Assembly (NCBI GenBank): GCA_020310875.1
Contig: CM035423.1
Span: 134,494,196-134,558,195, forward strand
DNA from: Ceratopteris richardii
Taxonomy: Eukaryota; Streptophyta; Polypodiopsida; Polypodiales; Pteridaceae
Direction: 5' to 3'
DNA: 64,000 bases
The notes under the pieces are model-generated. The model ran no database searches. It had not been told where the DNA came from and saw only the letters and a program-made list of their open reading frames with translations. Both the position numbers and the translations under genes were made by a program. This document shows positions 1-11,609 of the stretch, piece by piece (the first letter of the stretch is position 1; the number at the start of each line of letters is the position of its first letter).

Positions 1-80
1 TGCTAACTACAAAAATAAAAAAATTATGTAAATAAAACATAAGATATTTATTTCAATTTATAGGTAACACTTATACTTAC

Positions 81-564
81 TTCCACTGCAAGTGGACAAG
101 GCGCAGGTAAGAGTCGCATAATCCTCGCATTCTTCTCCTGAACTCCAATCGATTCCCTATATACACTATATTCCCCTCTACCTCTATATCGCACTCAAGC
201 CCTAACGTGCCTATGCATGTCCTCATAGGCACATGTGCTCTGTTCTCATGATCTGGAGGTGGTATAGGTGTCCTGAAAATAGATAGATAAAAATAAATAA
301 AAATATGTGTTATAATATCATTTAAAAAAATTATGCAAAAAAAACATACCTATGAGCAAATAGTTGGCTTTCTACATGTGGAGCCTTAGGAGAGCCCTCC
401 TCCAATAGTTGGGTAAGCATCTAGATCGTAAAATATTCAAGCTCATCATCATGCATCTCTGAGTACTCATGCATGATGATCCCTAAGGTATCAGGCGGAA
501 CTCTTGCTCTCATAAGACTTTTTATGAGAGTGAATTTTGCCTTTCTCTCTCTACTAGGATCCAT
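81..564 (-). pseudogene. Unrecognised spliced gene, two exons visible, continues past left edge
   Basis: I do not recognise the family. The first visible exon runs 564 to 350 and starts ATG-GAT-CCT (MDPSRERKAKF...), with a basic N-terminus followed by a segment containing IIMHEYSEM. It holds one in-frame TAG about 47 codons in, then stays open to a donor GTATG at 349-345. After a 77-nt intron an acceptor (TTTTCAG, ending at 273) opens a second exon, 272 to 81, about 64 codons, ending at a textbook donor GTAAGT (80-75). The splice phases agree: two bases of an Arg codon, then one. Exon 2 begins TPIPPPDHENRAHVP and has alternating charged and hydrophobic residues. No start or end beyond the window can be seen. 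A diverged relative of exon 1 sits on the same strand at 63,865-64,000, so this is a repeated gene family, perhaps host, perhaps the unplaced gene of a transposon. The exon structure is seen; function is unknown. Confidence 0.5.
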
Positions 565-589
565 AATACTTGAACATATAAAACAAAAT

Positions 590-2406
590 GGGTTCAAAAT
601 CAATATATGTACGTGTACATATGTGTGCATGTATATGTATATGTGTATATGTATGTGTATGTATATGTGTATGTATATGTATATGTGTATGCATGTGTAC
701 ATATATATGCATGTGTATCTATGTGTGTATGTTTGTGCGCAGGTATGCATGTGACTTGATATGCGTATACATATATGTATGTATATGTATGTGTGTGTAT
801 ACGTATGTGTATTCATGTCTATGTGTGTATGCATGCGTATGTGTATATGCATGTGTGTATATGTGTGTATCTATATGTGTGTACGTAAGTGTGTATGTGT
901 CTATGTGTGTATGTGTGTGTGTGTATTTGTGTGTGTGTAAGTGTGTATGTGTCTATGTGTGTGTGTCTATGTGTGTGTGTCTATGTGTGTATGTGTGTAT
1001 GTGTGTGTTTATGTGTGTATATATGTGTGTGTGTGTATGCATGTGTATGTCTGTGTGTGTGTATGCATGTGTATGTCTGTGTGTAAATCTGTGTGTATAT
1101 GTGTGTGTATGTGTGTGTATGTGTGTGTATGCATGTAAGCATGTATGTATGCATATGCATGTGCATTATGTATGCATGTGTGTGTATGCATGAAAGTATG
1201 TATGTATGCATATGCATATGCATTATGTATGCATACGCATATGCATTATGTATGCATATTCATATGCATTATGTATGCATATGCATATGCATTATGTATG
1301 CATATGCATATCCATTATGTATGCATATGCATATGCATTATCTATGCATATGCATATGCATTATGTATGCATATGTATGCATGTATGTGTATGTGTGTGT
1401 ATGTGTCTCTACGTGTGTGTGTGTATGCATATATGTGTGTGTATGTGTCTATGTGTGTGTGTGTCTATGTGTGTATGTGTGTGTGTGTCTATGTGTGTAT
1501 GTCTATGTCTATGTGTGTATATGCATGTGTATCTATATATATGTGCATGCATGCATGTGTATGTGTGTGTAAATGTGTGTGGATGTGTGTGTGTGTAAGT
1601 GTCTATGTGTCTATGTGTGTGTATGTGTGTGTTTGTGTGTCTATGTGTGTGTGTGTGTCTATGTGTGTATGTGTGTGTCTATGTGTGTATATATGTGTGT
1701 GTATGTATGTGTATGTGTGTGTGTAAATTTGTGTGTGTATGTGTGTGTATGTGTGTATGTGTGTGTATGTGTGTTTATGTGTATGTATGTGTGTGTGTGT
1801 GTGTGTGTCTATCTATGTATGTGTGTGTCTATGTGTGTATGTGTGTGTCTATGTATATATATATGCGTGTATGTGTATAAATGTGTGTGTATGTACGTGT
1901 ATATGTGTGTGTAAATCTGTGTATGTGTGTATGTGTGTGTATGTATCTATGTGTGTATGTGTGTGTATCTATGTGTGTATGTGTGTGTCTATGTGTGCAT
2001 ATACATGTGTATGCATACATATGTGTGTGTATGCATGTGTATGTGTGTAAGGAAATGTGTGTGGATGTGTGTTTGTGTTTGTGTAAGTGTGTATGTGTCT
2101 ATGTATGTACATGTGTGTGTATGTGTGTGTTTGTGTCTATGTTTGTATGTGTGTGTGTGTGTGTCTATGTGTGTATGTGTGTGTATGCATGTGTATGGAT
2201 GTGTATGTGTGTGTGTGTGTGTCAATATGGTTATGTGTGTGTATATGTGTGTGTGTGTATGCATATGTATGTGTATGTGTAAATCTACATGTGTACATAT
2301 ATTTGCATGTATATGTATGTGTGTATATGTATGTGTATGTATATGTATATGTGTATGCATGTGTATGTGTGCATAGTTTATGCATGTGTATGGATGTGTG
2401 TACGTT
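590..2406. repeat. TATGTG-type microsatellite, about 1.8 kb
   Basis: Long run of alternating purine-pyrimidine sequence built from TATGTG, TGTG and TATA steps, with repeated blocks of about 90-150 bp. It gives open frames of Met/Cys/Val/Tyr on one strand and His/Thr/Ile on the other, which are not genes. It abuts the intact end of the element A LTR at 2,407. Confidence 0.95.
1140..1385. repeat. 23-bp palindromic sub-array inside the microsatellite
   Basis: About eight copies of a 23-bp unit with core ATGCATATGCAT followed by TATGT. The core is self-complementary, so each unit can form a small cruciform. Confidence 0.85.
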
Positions 2407-2656
2407 TGTTGAAAGATCCCAATTAGCTACCTGCCACTCTCCTCCCAACCTTAAATAGCCCTTGCCCTTGGCACCTCTAGAATCTTCTCTAAGGTCCAAA
2501 CTCTCCTCATATGGCCACTTTGAGGAGATGGAATAATCTTGAAGATCCGTGCTAGAGCCTTGGCTCCCCCGAGCTCTGGTCCTTGACCCGGCTAGGGTCC
2601 TTGACCAAATGCAGGTAGACCAATGGTAGACCATGGAGGTCTAAATAAATCTAACA
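2407..2656 (-). repeat. 3' LTR of element A (250 bp)
   Basis: Read on the minus strand it starts TGTTAG and ends TTTCAACA, giving the TG..CA ends and short inverted termini of an LTR. It is preceded by a purine-rich tract (GAAGGGGGAGAGAG) that fits the plus-strand primer site. The left end lies directly against the microsatellite. Confidence 0.8.
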
Positions 2657-3379
2657 CTCTCTCCCCCTTCTAGAGATCACTGTCCTCAGTGATCAGGGAA
2701 GGAAAGTGTTTGCGAATCAGAGCTTCTGATTCCCAAGTAGCATCTGTGAGTGGACGGCTAGTCCATGCTACTAAATACTCTAATATGGAGCGATTTCTCA
2801 ACTTCCGCTCCCTCTTATCAAGAACCTAAAATGGAACATCTGGCTGAGATGCTCTATTTTCTAAAGCAACTAAACCATCTACGCAATTCTCATCTCGAGA
2901 AATGTATGGTCTCAACTTGCTAACATGGAAAACTGGGTGAACTTTGCAATTTTCTGGCAATTGCAATTTATATGCGACATCACTAATCTTCTTGATTACT
3001 GTCCAAGGTCCACAAAATCTAGGGGATAACTTGGGTTTCTGACCCACTGTCAATGATGAACCAAATGGGACCTGTAAAAACACACGATCTCCCCCTTGAA
3101 ATGTTCGTGGTGTTCGATGTCGATCTACAAATGCTTTCATCCTTTCAGCAGCTTGCTGGAGATTGAACTGAGCTATTTTTAAGTTAGCTTGCATATCTGT
3201 CAAAAACTGTGAAGCACTCGGAGATTTCCTAGGTAATCCAATGGTAGCTGGACTATGTGGAATACATCCATAGATCACCTCAAAAGGTGCAAGCCTAGTA
3301 GTCTTGTGCTTCCAACTATTATAAGCAAATTCAACTAATGGGAGAAAACTATCCCAATCTGTTTGCTTTTCTGAAACAT

Positions 3380-4260
3380 ATGCCCGTAGCATATCTTCCA
3401 GTATCTGATTAACTCTTTCGGTCAGACCGTCTGTCTGTGGATGCTCTCCACTACTCATCTTGAGTTGAACTTGAAGCTTATTGAACACGTGTTTCAAAAA
3501 ATTTCCTGTAAACCTGGGATCCCTGTCTGAAACTATGGATCTAGGTAGACCATGTAGTCTAAAAATATTCTGAATAAATAGTTCCGCGACTTGCGGAGCC
3601 TCCACTGATTCCTTTGTAGGAATAAAGTGTGCCATTTTGCTCAAACGATCAACCACTACAAGAATAGCATTCTTCTATCGTGGCGTTCTAGGTAAACCCA
3701 TTATGAAGTCCATGGAAATACTATACCAACAATACTGTGGTATCTCCAATGGCTGTAGCAGACCTGGAGAACGAATTCTCTCTGCTTTATTCACCTGACA
3801 TTTAAAACACTGACTTACATAATTGTTTACATCTCTGAGCATCTTTGGCCACCAAAAGGTACGTCTGATCAGCTGCAAAGTTTTCTCAATACCAGGATGT
3901 CCTGCACAAGGTACATCATGGTTCTCGAAAATAACCTCTTTTCTAAACTTCCCTTCTTGGGAATTAGGCAAAAAAATCTTTCCCTTTCTTTTGAGCAAAC
4001 CTTGCTCCACTTGAAAATTTGAGAATGCTTGATCTTTATCATTTTGTGATAACTTGCTGATTATAGACTGACAATAATCATCTTCAATCTGTGAATCTTT
4101 GATTTCTTGGATCAAATCACTATCAAGAACTGTGAAGCTAATCTGATGCAAAATACGAGATAATGCATCTGCAACTGTATTCATTTTTCCTTTTCTATAT
4201 AGAATTTCCATATGAAATTCTTGCATCAACTCAGCCCATCTAGCTTGTCTCCCCCGAAGA
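3380..4260. repeat. Inverted repeat, left arm (partner 5,463-6,344)
   Basis: About 881 bp nearly identical, in reverse complement, to 5,463-6,344. The arms are RNase H and integrase sequence of element A. The spacer between arms is about 1.2 kb. Confidence 0.88.
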
Positions 4261-4860
4261 CAATATGAGCATCATAAAGGTAGCTGGTGCATTAGTTAAA
4301 CCAAAAGGCATTACAAGATATCAGTCATGAGCATCATAAAGGTAGCTGGTGCATTAGTTAAACCAAAAGGCATTACAAGATACTCATAATGACCAAATCT
4401 AGTACGAAAAGCTGTTTTATGTACATCATCGTCCTTAACTCTTATTTGATTATAACCACTTTTTAAGTCTATTTTACTATATACAATAGCACCTCCTAGT
4501 GCATCCAGAACATCAATGCGAGGCATCGGATATCTGTGTTTTATTGTAACTTTATTTAATGCTCTAAAGTCTATACACATCCTAAAAGATCCATCCTTTT
4601 TGCAAACCAAAAGCACTGGGGCTACAAAAGGTGAATAGCTGGATCTGATAAGTCCTTTGTCAAGATACTCCTCGATAGTACGACGTACTTCTGCCTCCTC
4701 TTGCAGACTCATTCGATACGGCTGTCTGGCCGGTGGATGAGCTCGTGGTACTAGCTCAATCCTATGCTCCACTTTTCTGCGAGGCGGAAGACCTGAAGGT
4801 AACTCTGAAAGAAACAAGTGGTGGAATTCAGTTTTCATTCTAGAAGCTAGCTGAGCCTGT

Positions 4861-6344
4861 CAAATGTTGGATGACAATACTTTGTACGTCAATCCAGAGA
4901 AGACACAGCTATGTTTATTTGAGGTTGAGTATTTAGGACATATAATTTCTAAGATGGAATTAGAATGGATCCACGGAAAGTTTCTGTGATCCTTGGTTGG
5001 CCGATTCCTCAGAATGAGCGCCAGTTGCGATCATTCTTAGGATTATCAGGCTTCTATAGGAAATTCATTGCCAGCTATTCGCACATAACTGCGCCATTGA
5101 CAGATTTGTTACAGAATAATCAAAAGTTTTTATGGACTAGTGCACAACAGAAAGCTTTTGACACAATGAAACAAGCAGTTTCAAGTGCCCGAATTTTATT
5201 GGTGGTAGATCCCAAAAGCCTTTTGAGATAGAAACCAATGCTAGTGGCATCGCAGTTGGTGCAGTTTTGATTCAAGATGGCAGACCGGTAGCTTTTGAAA
5301 GCAAGAAACTTTCTCCAGCTTAGAGAAATTGGCCTGTCCATGAACAAGAATTATATGCAATAGTTCACGCTTTGAAGATTTGGAGACACTATCTATATGG
5401 TGCAGCTTTTAAAGTGTATACAGATCATCACACATTGAAGTATTTCTGTTCCCAGCCTGATCTTCGGGGGAGATAGGCTAGATGGGCTGAGTTGATGCAA
5501 GAATTTCATATGGAAATTCTATATAGAAAAGGAAAAATGAATACAGTTGCAGATGCATTATCTCGTATTTTGCATTAGATTAGCTTCACAGTTCTTGATA
5601 GTGATTTGATCCAAGAAATCAAAGATTCACAGATTGAAGATGATTATTGTCAGTCTATAATGAGCAAGTTATCACAAAATGATAAAGATCAAGCATTCTC
5701 AAATTTTCAAGTGGAGCAAGGTTTGCTCAAAAGAAAGGGAAAGATTTGTGTGCCTAATTCCCAAGAAGGGAAGTTTAGAAAAGAGGTTATTTTCGAGAAC
5801 CATGATGTACCTTGTGCAGGACATCTTGGTATTGAGAAAACTTTGCAGTTGATCAGACGTACCTTTTGGTGGCCAAAGATGCTCAGAGATGTAAACAATT
5901 ATGTAAGTCAGTGTTTTAAATGTCAGGTGAATAAAGCAGAGAGAATTCGTTCTCCAGGTCTGCTACAGCCATTGGAGATACCACAGTATTGTTGGGATAG
6001 TATTTCCATGGACTTCATAATGGGTTTACCTAGAACGCCACAACAGAAGAATGCTATTCTTGTAGTGGTTGATCGTTTGAGCAAAATGGCACACTTTATT
6101 CCTACAAAGGAATCAGTGGAGGCTCCGCAAGTCGCGGAACTATTTATTCAGAATATTTTTAGACTACATGGTCTACCTAGATCCATAGTTTCAAACAGGG
6201 ATCCCAGGTTTACAGGAAATTTTTGGAAACACGTGTTCAATAAGCTTCAAGTTCAACTCAAGATGAGTAGTGGAGAGCATCCACAGACAGACGGTCAGAC
6301 CGAAAGAGTTAATCAGATACTGGAAGATATGCTATGGGCATACA
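4861..6344 (+). mobile_element. Ty3/gypsy chromovirus 'A', right copy (fossil, partial)
   Basis: Plus-strand part of the same family as 2,407-4,860: end of reverse transcriptase (about 4,865-5,090; FLGLSGFYRKF), RNase H (about 5,220-5,470; the Asp-containing start, EQELYAIVHALKIWRHYL and TDHHTLKYF), integrase zinc finger (about 5,790-5,940, H..H..C..C) and integrase core (about 5,960-6,340; MDFIMGLPRTP, HPQTDGQTERVN). It stops abruptly at about 6,344, where element B sequence begins on the opposite strand. No LTR is present. Broken, with a few breaks. Confidence 0.88.
5463..6344. repeat. Inverted repeat, right arm (partner 3,380-4,260)
   Basis: Reverse-complement partner of the left arm. Its outer end coincides with the switch from element A to element B sequence. 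Confidence 0.88.
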
Positions 6345-6760
6345 ATTCATCAATATTGAACCTATAAGGTGCTCTAGAATAAGGCTCACTTCTTGGATAA
6401 AGGTCTATAGCATGGTCAATTTTCCTAGGAGGAGGCATGCCCAGTAGATCATCAGGAAGTACATCTACGTACTCATTAAAAGTTTTTGAACATATTCCGG
6501 TATTTCCTCTTCTTTCTTCTTCTCCTGAAGGTCATGCACATAAACCAAATATGTCTCACAACCCTGTCGAATACCCCTAATCAACTTTATTGCAGAAATA
6601 GGAGAAAAACTTGAATTACACTTGCCTGCAAGACGATGTTCCTTCCCTTCTATTTTCAAAGTAACGATCCGGCTTTCACAATCAATCACGACACTGTTAT
6701 GAACTAACCAGTCCATTCCGATGATTACATCACATTCTCTCATTTCAATTACATGGAAGG

Positions 6761-7742
6761 TGTTGGAGCATCAAGCTTACACTATGCTTGAGGTGGATTT
6801 GATCTACATCGAAGGCTATCGCGTCGAAAGAATATCCGTTGGAGAGTTCTTTTTCATATGCTCATGTATTGTATTTTTTGAGAATATTTTGATGGCTCAT
6901 TTACCGTTGTAAAAGCCTTGAGTTGTACACATGTAAAGGTACAAATATAGAGCCCAAATCCCACGAATTTGTGGTGGTTGAAGTTGCATTCAGTCAAGCA
7001 AATCAAGTCACCTAAAAGTAGATCAATCAGGATCTTCACTTTTCCTAGATTGTAGGAAAGTGAATTGATTCCCTCCAACAACCATTCCCACCTTCGTTTG
7101 AATTCAAATTCAACTTGTAAAACTCGTGGAACACTCCTAGAGTCTATATAAAGACTTGGAATCACTTGTAAAATACATGGAAGCAATATACATACACTTG
7201 TGACCATCATTGTCTTGCTCCTTCAATTTTCTGCATCATCTTCTTCGCGAACAGTAATCTTGCAGAGGCTGCTGCTCTCTCCTCAGAGCTCCAAATTGAG
7301 TGCAAGAAGACTCACTGGAAATGTATTAGTGTCTAGTTTATGCCTGTAAATTTTCAAAATCATTTGATTCAGAAAATTTGGAGAAATCTCAGTTTTTCTG
7401 CCTCGGGGTCAATCTCTACGTTTCCTGAAAAATAGGAAGTACCACCGGTGAATGTTAATTGTAATCATGCTGGTCGCTATGGGCATTTGAAGTTCATTGT
7501 CTCTTCCATAGATAGTAAGTTTTTTGAGCTAGTCGACCCGTGAACCTATTTGTTTCGTATCGACTCATTCTCCTTGATGCTCCAAGGTACATAGTATGTT
7601 TCTTTGCACTTATAGCATGCCTATAAGGTCTATTTGAGTCTCCAAAAGCTCAAGGGCTGGTCTTGTGCCGGTTGGCTTGACCAAACTTCATCGCTTCGAA
7701 ACGCACTTTTCCACCTTCGACAAGCTTCTCCAAGTTCTTTCA
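6761..7742 (+). repeat. 5' LTR of copia C
   Basis: Starts TGTTGGAGCATC and ends TTCTTTCA directly before the primer site. It matches 10,857-11,609 closely, though the two LTRs differ in length (982 and 753 bp). Confidence 0.93.
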
Positions 7743-7743
7743 G

Positions 7744-7755
7744 TGGTATCAGAGC
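7744..7755 (+). promoter_or_regulatory. Primer-binding site, initiator-Met tRNA (copia C)
   Basis: TGGTATCAGAGC, complementary to the 3' end of plant initiator-Met tRNA, one base after the LTR end. Confidence 0.93.
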
Positions 7756-10700
7756 TAGTTCAAGATGGGTGACGGCTTTCCCTCAATGATCGAGAAGCTT
7801 GATTGACACAACTACGCGGCTTGGCAAATCAGAATGGAGGCCTATTTGCAAGGTAGAAATCTTTATGGAATTGTAGCAGGTGATGAAGCTATGCCTATTC
7901 CAAGATCCAAAGGAGGACCTACACAAGAGGAGACAGATAAGCTCACACTTTGGTGCGCAAGGGATGCTCAAGCAAGGTCGTACATACTAAACTCTATCTC
8001 TAACTTTCTATTACCACATATTAGAGGATGCAAGACATCTCAAGAGACTTGGGATGCCCTGGAGACTTTCTTTTCTGCTAGTACCAAAGCAAGAAAGAAT
8101 CATCTTTGGAACGAGTTCAACCAAATGAAGAAGACACCTAAACAAACCATCACAGAGTTTGTTACCAAAGGCAAGGAGGTTGCAGATCAGTTAGCATCCA
8201 TTGGAGAGCTGATTGAAGAAGAGGTGTGCATGTCAGATTGGGAAGGCACAAAGACAACCATTCAATCACAAAGGCTACATCCACAACAACTTATTGGACT
8301 TAGTACATAGAGATGTATGGGGACCAAGTCAAGAACCTTCATTGGCACGATCAAGGTATTATGTATCATTTATTGACGACCATAGTAGATGGACTGTTCT
8401 ATACTTTATCAAGAGTAAGAATGAAGTATTTGATTGCTTCAAGAAGTATCTTGCACATGTGGAGAATCATACAGGTAGATCACTAAAGAAGCTCAGATCT
8501 GATGGAGGGGGAGAATACTTCTCCAAAGAGTTTGATGAGTTCTTGCAGGACAAAGGTATCAAAAGGGAAGTGACTACTAGGTACTCTCCTCAACTAAATG
8601 GAATTGCAGAGAGGAGAAACAAGACATTGGTTGGATCAGCCCGAACAATGCTTGAAGAGAAGAAGTTGCCACATTATCTATGGGCAGAAGCTATTTCAAC
8701 TGCAGTGTACCTTGTCAATCGACTACCATCCAAATCACTTCAAGGTATGACTCCTTATGAAGCATGGCATGGAAGAAAACCTAGTCTTGGACATTGCAAG
8801 GTTTTTGGTTGTTTAGCTTATGTTCATGTACCTTCACAAATAAGAGGTAAGCTAGATGAAAGGGCAACAAAGGCAGTGTTTATTGGATATGATTCAACTC
8901 AGATGGGTTACAGGTTCTTCAATCCTTCAACCAAGCAATTCACTACAAGTAGAGATGTTGTGTTTGAAGAACACAGGTCTTGGTATGATGAAGACAAACA
9001 AAAGGTAACACTACCATATGATCTTGATTATGACTCTCATCAATTAGGAAGCAAGCATGATACACAGGTCCAGGATCCAAGAAGTGATATAGACGATGAC
9101 CAAGATGAAAGAGAAAGGGATTACAAGCTATGGAAGTCAAGAGGCAAAGCAAAGATGCAAGAGGTTGGAGAATGCTCCGAACAAGCACCTAGAAGATCAG
9201 CAAGAGAGAAGAAACAACCAGAAAGGTATGGATATGATTCCACATTTGTTACAAAGCATTCAATCTACTTGGCAAAAGACTCTATTTCAGAGAAACCCTC
9301 AACCTATGAAGAGGCAAAGGGAAACCCTAATTGGGAAAATGGCCATGAACGAAGAGATAGATGCATTGAAGGAAATGGACACTTGGGATTTGGTTCCAAT
9401 GTCACCGAAGCAAAAGGTAATTGGTTGCGGATGGGTATATAAAGTTAAAAGAAATTCTGATGGATCAGTTTGCAGGTACAAGGCAAGATTACTTGCCAAA
9501 GGATGCTCACAAACTCATGGTATAGACTATGAGGAAACATTCTCACCAGTTGCAAAGATGACTACAATCAGGACATTGATAAGTGTAGCTGCTGCAAGGA
9601 ATTGGAGACTCCTCCAACTTGATGTGAAAAATGCATTCTTAAATGGTTGGATAAGTGAAGAGGTATACATGTCACAACCACCAGGTTTTGAAAACCCTAA
9701 TCATCCATCTTATGTTTGCAGACTTAAGAAAGCATTGTATGGATTGAAACAAGCTCCAAGAGCTTGGAATTACAGGTTGGTTACATATCTTCAAGATCAA
9801 GGGTTCAAAGCTAGCAGCTCAGATCCTTCTCTATTCATCAAAAGGCATCACAATGAGGTTATCTATCTATGTGTATATGTAGATGATATTATTGTGACAG
9901 GTGATGATCTAAATGGCATTCAAAGGATCAAGAGACACATGCAAGAGGAGTTCAAAATCAGTGACCTAGGTGAGCTCACATATTTCCTAGGTATGCAGGT
10001 GATATACACAGATGAAGGAATGTATTTTGACTCAAAGAAGATACATTCAGGACCTTCTTCTCAAGTTCAAAATGGAGAACACTAAACCTGTAGGTACACC
10101 TTTGGAGATGAATCATAAACTAAGTGTTTATGAAGGTGAGAAAATTGAAGACATTAAAGAGTATCAAAGCTTGGTAGGTAGCTTGATATATGCTACTCAC
10201 ACAAGGGCAGACATCTCATATAGTGTGGGAGTGCTTAGTCAGTTCATGCAGTCACCAAGAAGACCAAACATGGATGCGGCTAAGAGAGTACTTAAGTATC
10301 TCAAAGGTACAATCAACGAAGGTATATTCTATCCTTACTCTTCCGATTTGGATATCAAAATCTACTCAGATGCAGATTGGGCAGGAGCTAAGGATGATAG
10401 AAAAAGTACATCTGGTTACTTATCATTTGCAAGTTCAAAGCTAGTGTCATGGAGTTCCAAGAAGCAACCAACAATTGCTTTATCCTCAACTGAAGCAGAG
10501 TACAGAGGCTTGACCATAGCAACTCAAGAGGCAATATGGTTAAAAGCATTGTATACAGATTTGGGACTTGTGAGTTCCAAACCTCACATATTTGGAGATA
10601 ATGTAAGTTTCATGCATCTAGCGGCAAATCCTATTTTCCATGCGAGAACCAAGCACATAGAAGTCCATTATCACTTCATCAGGGAGAAGCTCATGGCAAA

Positions 10701-10856
10701 GGAGATTGACATTTCTTTTGTTCCGACTGAAAAGCAAGTAGCAGATACGATGACGAAGGCACTTGATGGAATAAAGCTTTGTAGATTCAAAGCTATGGCA
10801 GGTATTCAACCTATCAGAGAATGAAGACTCAAGCATACTTTAGCTTGAGGGGGAGC

Positions 10857-11609
10857 TGTTGGAACATCAAGCTTACACTATGCTTGAGGTGGATTTGATC
10901 TACATCGAAGGCTATCGCGTCAAAAGAATATCCGTTGGAGAGTTCTTTTTCATATGCTCATTTATTGTATTTTTTGAGAATATTTTGATGGCTCATTTAC
11001 CGTTGTAAAAGCCTTGAGTTGTACACATGTAAAGGTACAAATATAGAGCCCAAATCCCACGAATTTGTGGTGGTTGAAGTTGCATTCAATCATATTAGTG
11101 TCTAGTTTATGCTTGTAAATTTTCAAAGCATTTGGTTCAGCAGATTTGGAGAAATCTCAGTTTTTCTGCCTCGGGGTCAATCTCTGCATATTCCTGAAAA
11201 ATAGGAAGTACCACCGGTGAATGTCGCATTCATTCCTATAGCATATTTTGCTTATTCCTTATAATTTTGTGCATTCCATACACTCAAACCTATGTGTATC
11301 ACTCCCATAAAAGGATTTTTTCTAATTGTAATCATGCTGGTCACTATGGGCATTTGAAGTTCATTGTCTCTTCCATAGATAGTAAGTTTTTTGAGCTAGT
11401 CGACCCGCGAACCTATCTGTTTTGTATCGACTCATTCTCCTTGATGCTCCAAGGTACATAGTATGTTTCTTTGCACTTATAGCATGCCTATAAGGTCTAT
11501 TTGAGTCTCCAAAATCTCAAGGGCTGGTCTTGTGCCGGTTGGCTTGACCAAACTTCATCGCTTCGAAATGCACTTTTCTACCTTCGACAATCTTCTCCAA
11601 GTTCTTTCA
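10857..11609 (+). repeat. 3' LTR of copia C
   Basis: Starts TGTTGGAACATC just after the purine tract TTGAGGGGGAGC (about 10,845-10,856) and ends TTCTTTCA before the target duplication GAAGG. Confidence 0.93.

Larger units (their letters stand above)
2407..4860 (-). mobile_element. Ty3/gypsy chromovirus 'A', left copy (fossil, partial)
   Basis: Parts in order on the minus strand: reverse transcriptase N-terminal half (about 4,840-4,310; motifs [12 protein letters not shown] and [12 protein letters not shown]), end of RNase H with VADALSR (about 4,250-4,140), integrase zinc finger and core (about 3,990-3,370; MDFIMGLP and the ASP-type core), integrase C-terminus and a chromodomain (about 3,250-2,690), a purine-rich tract (2,657-2,671) and a whole 3' LTR (2,407-2,656). 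The chromodomain places it among plant chromoviruses. Gag, protease, primer site and 5' LTR are not seen. It is broken, with several breaks. It is closely similar to the opposite-strand copy at 4,861-6,344, so the duplication is fairly recent. Confidence 0.9.
6761..11609 (+). mobile_element. Ty1/copia element 'C' inserted in B1 (fossil, both LTRs present)
   Basis: Element of 4.85 kb flanked by a perfect 5-bp target duplication GAAGG (6,756-6,760 and 11,610-11,614). B1 reads straight through once it is removed, as in the uninterrupted B2 at about 17,000. Parts: 5' LTR, initiator-Met primer site, gag start at 7,765 (MGDGFPSMIEKL), gag to about 8,220, integrase core (about 8,280-8,700; DDHSRWTVLYF, SDGGGEY), integrase C-terminus and linker to about 9,300, reverse transcriptase (about 9,390-10,120; KARLLAKGCSQ, LYGLKQAPRAW, YVDDIIVTGDD), RNase H (about 10,360-10,800; ALSSTEAEYRG, ARTKHIEVHYHF), purine tract and 3' LTR. 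No protease or gag zinc knuckle is seen. The order RT after integrase marks it as copia. Broken, with a few breaks; it is younger than B1. Confidence 0.95.

Noticed and set aside
588-2634. Many 60-200 codon frames of Cys/Val/Tyr/Met or His/Thr/Ile on both strands
   Set aside because: They are translations of TATGTG-type repeats with no start context, domain or codon bias; open on both strands only because the repeat lacks stop codons.
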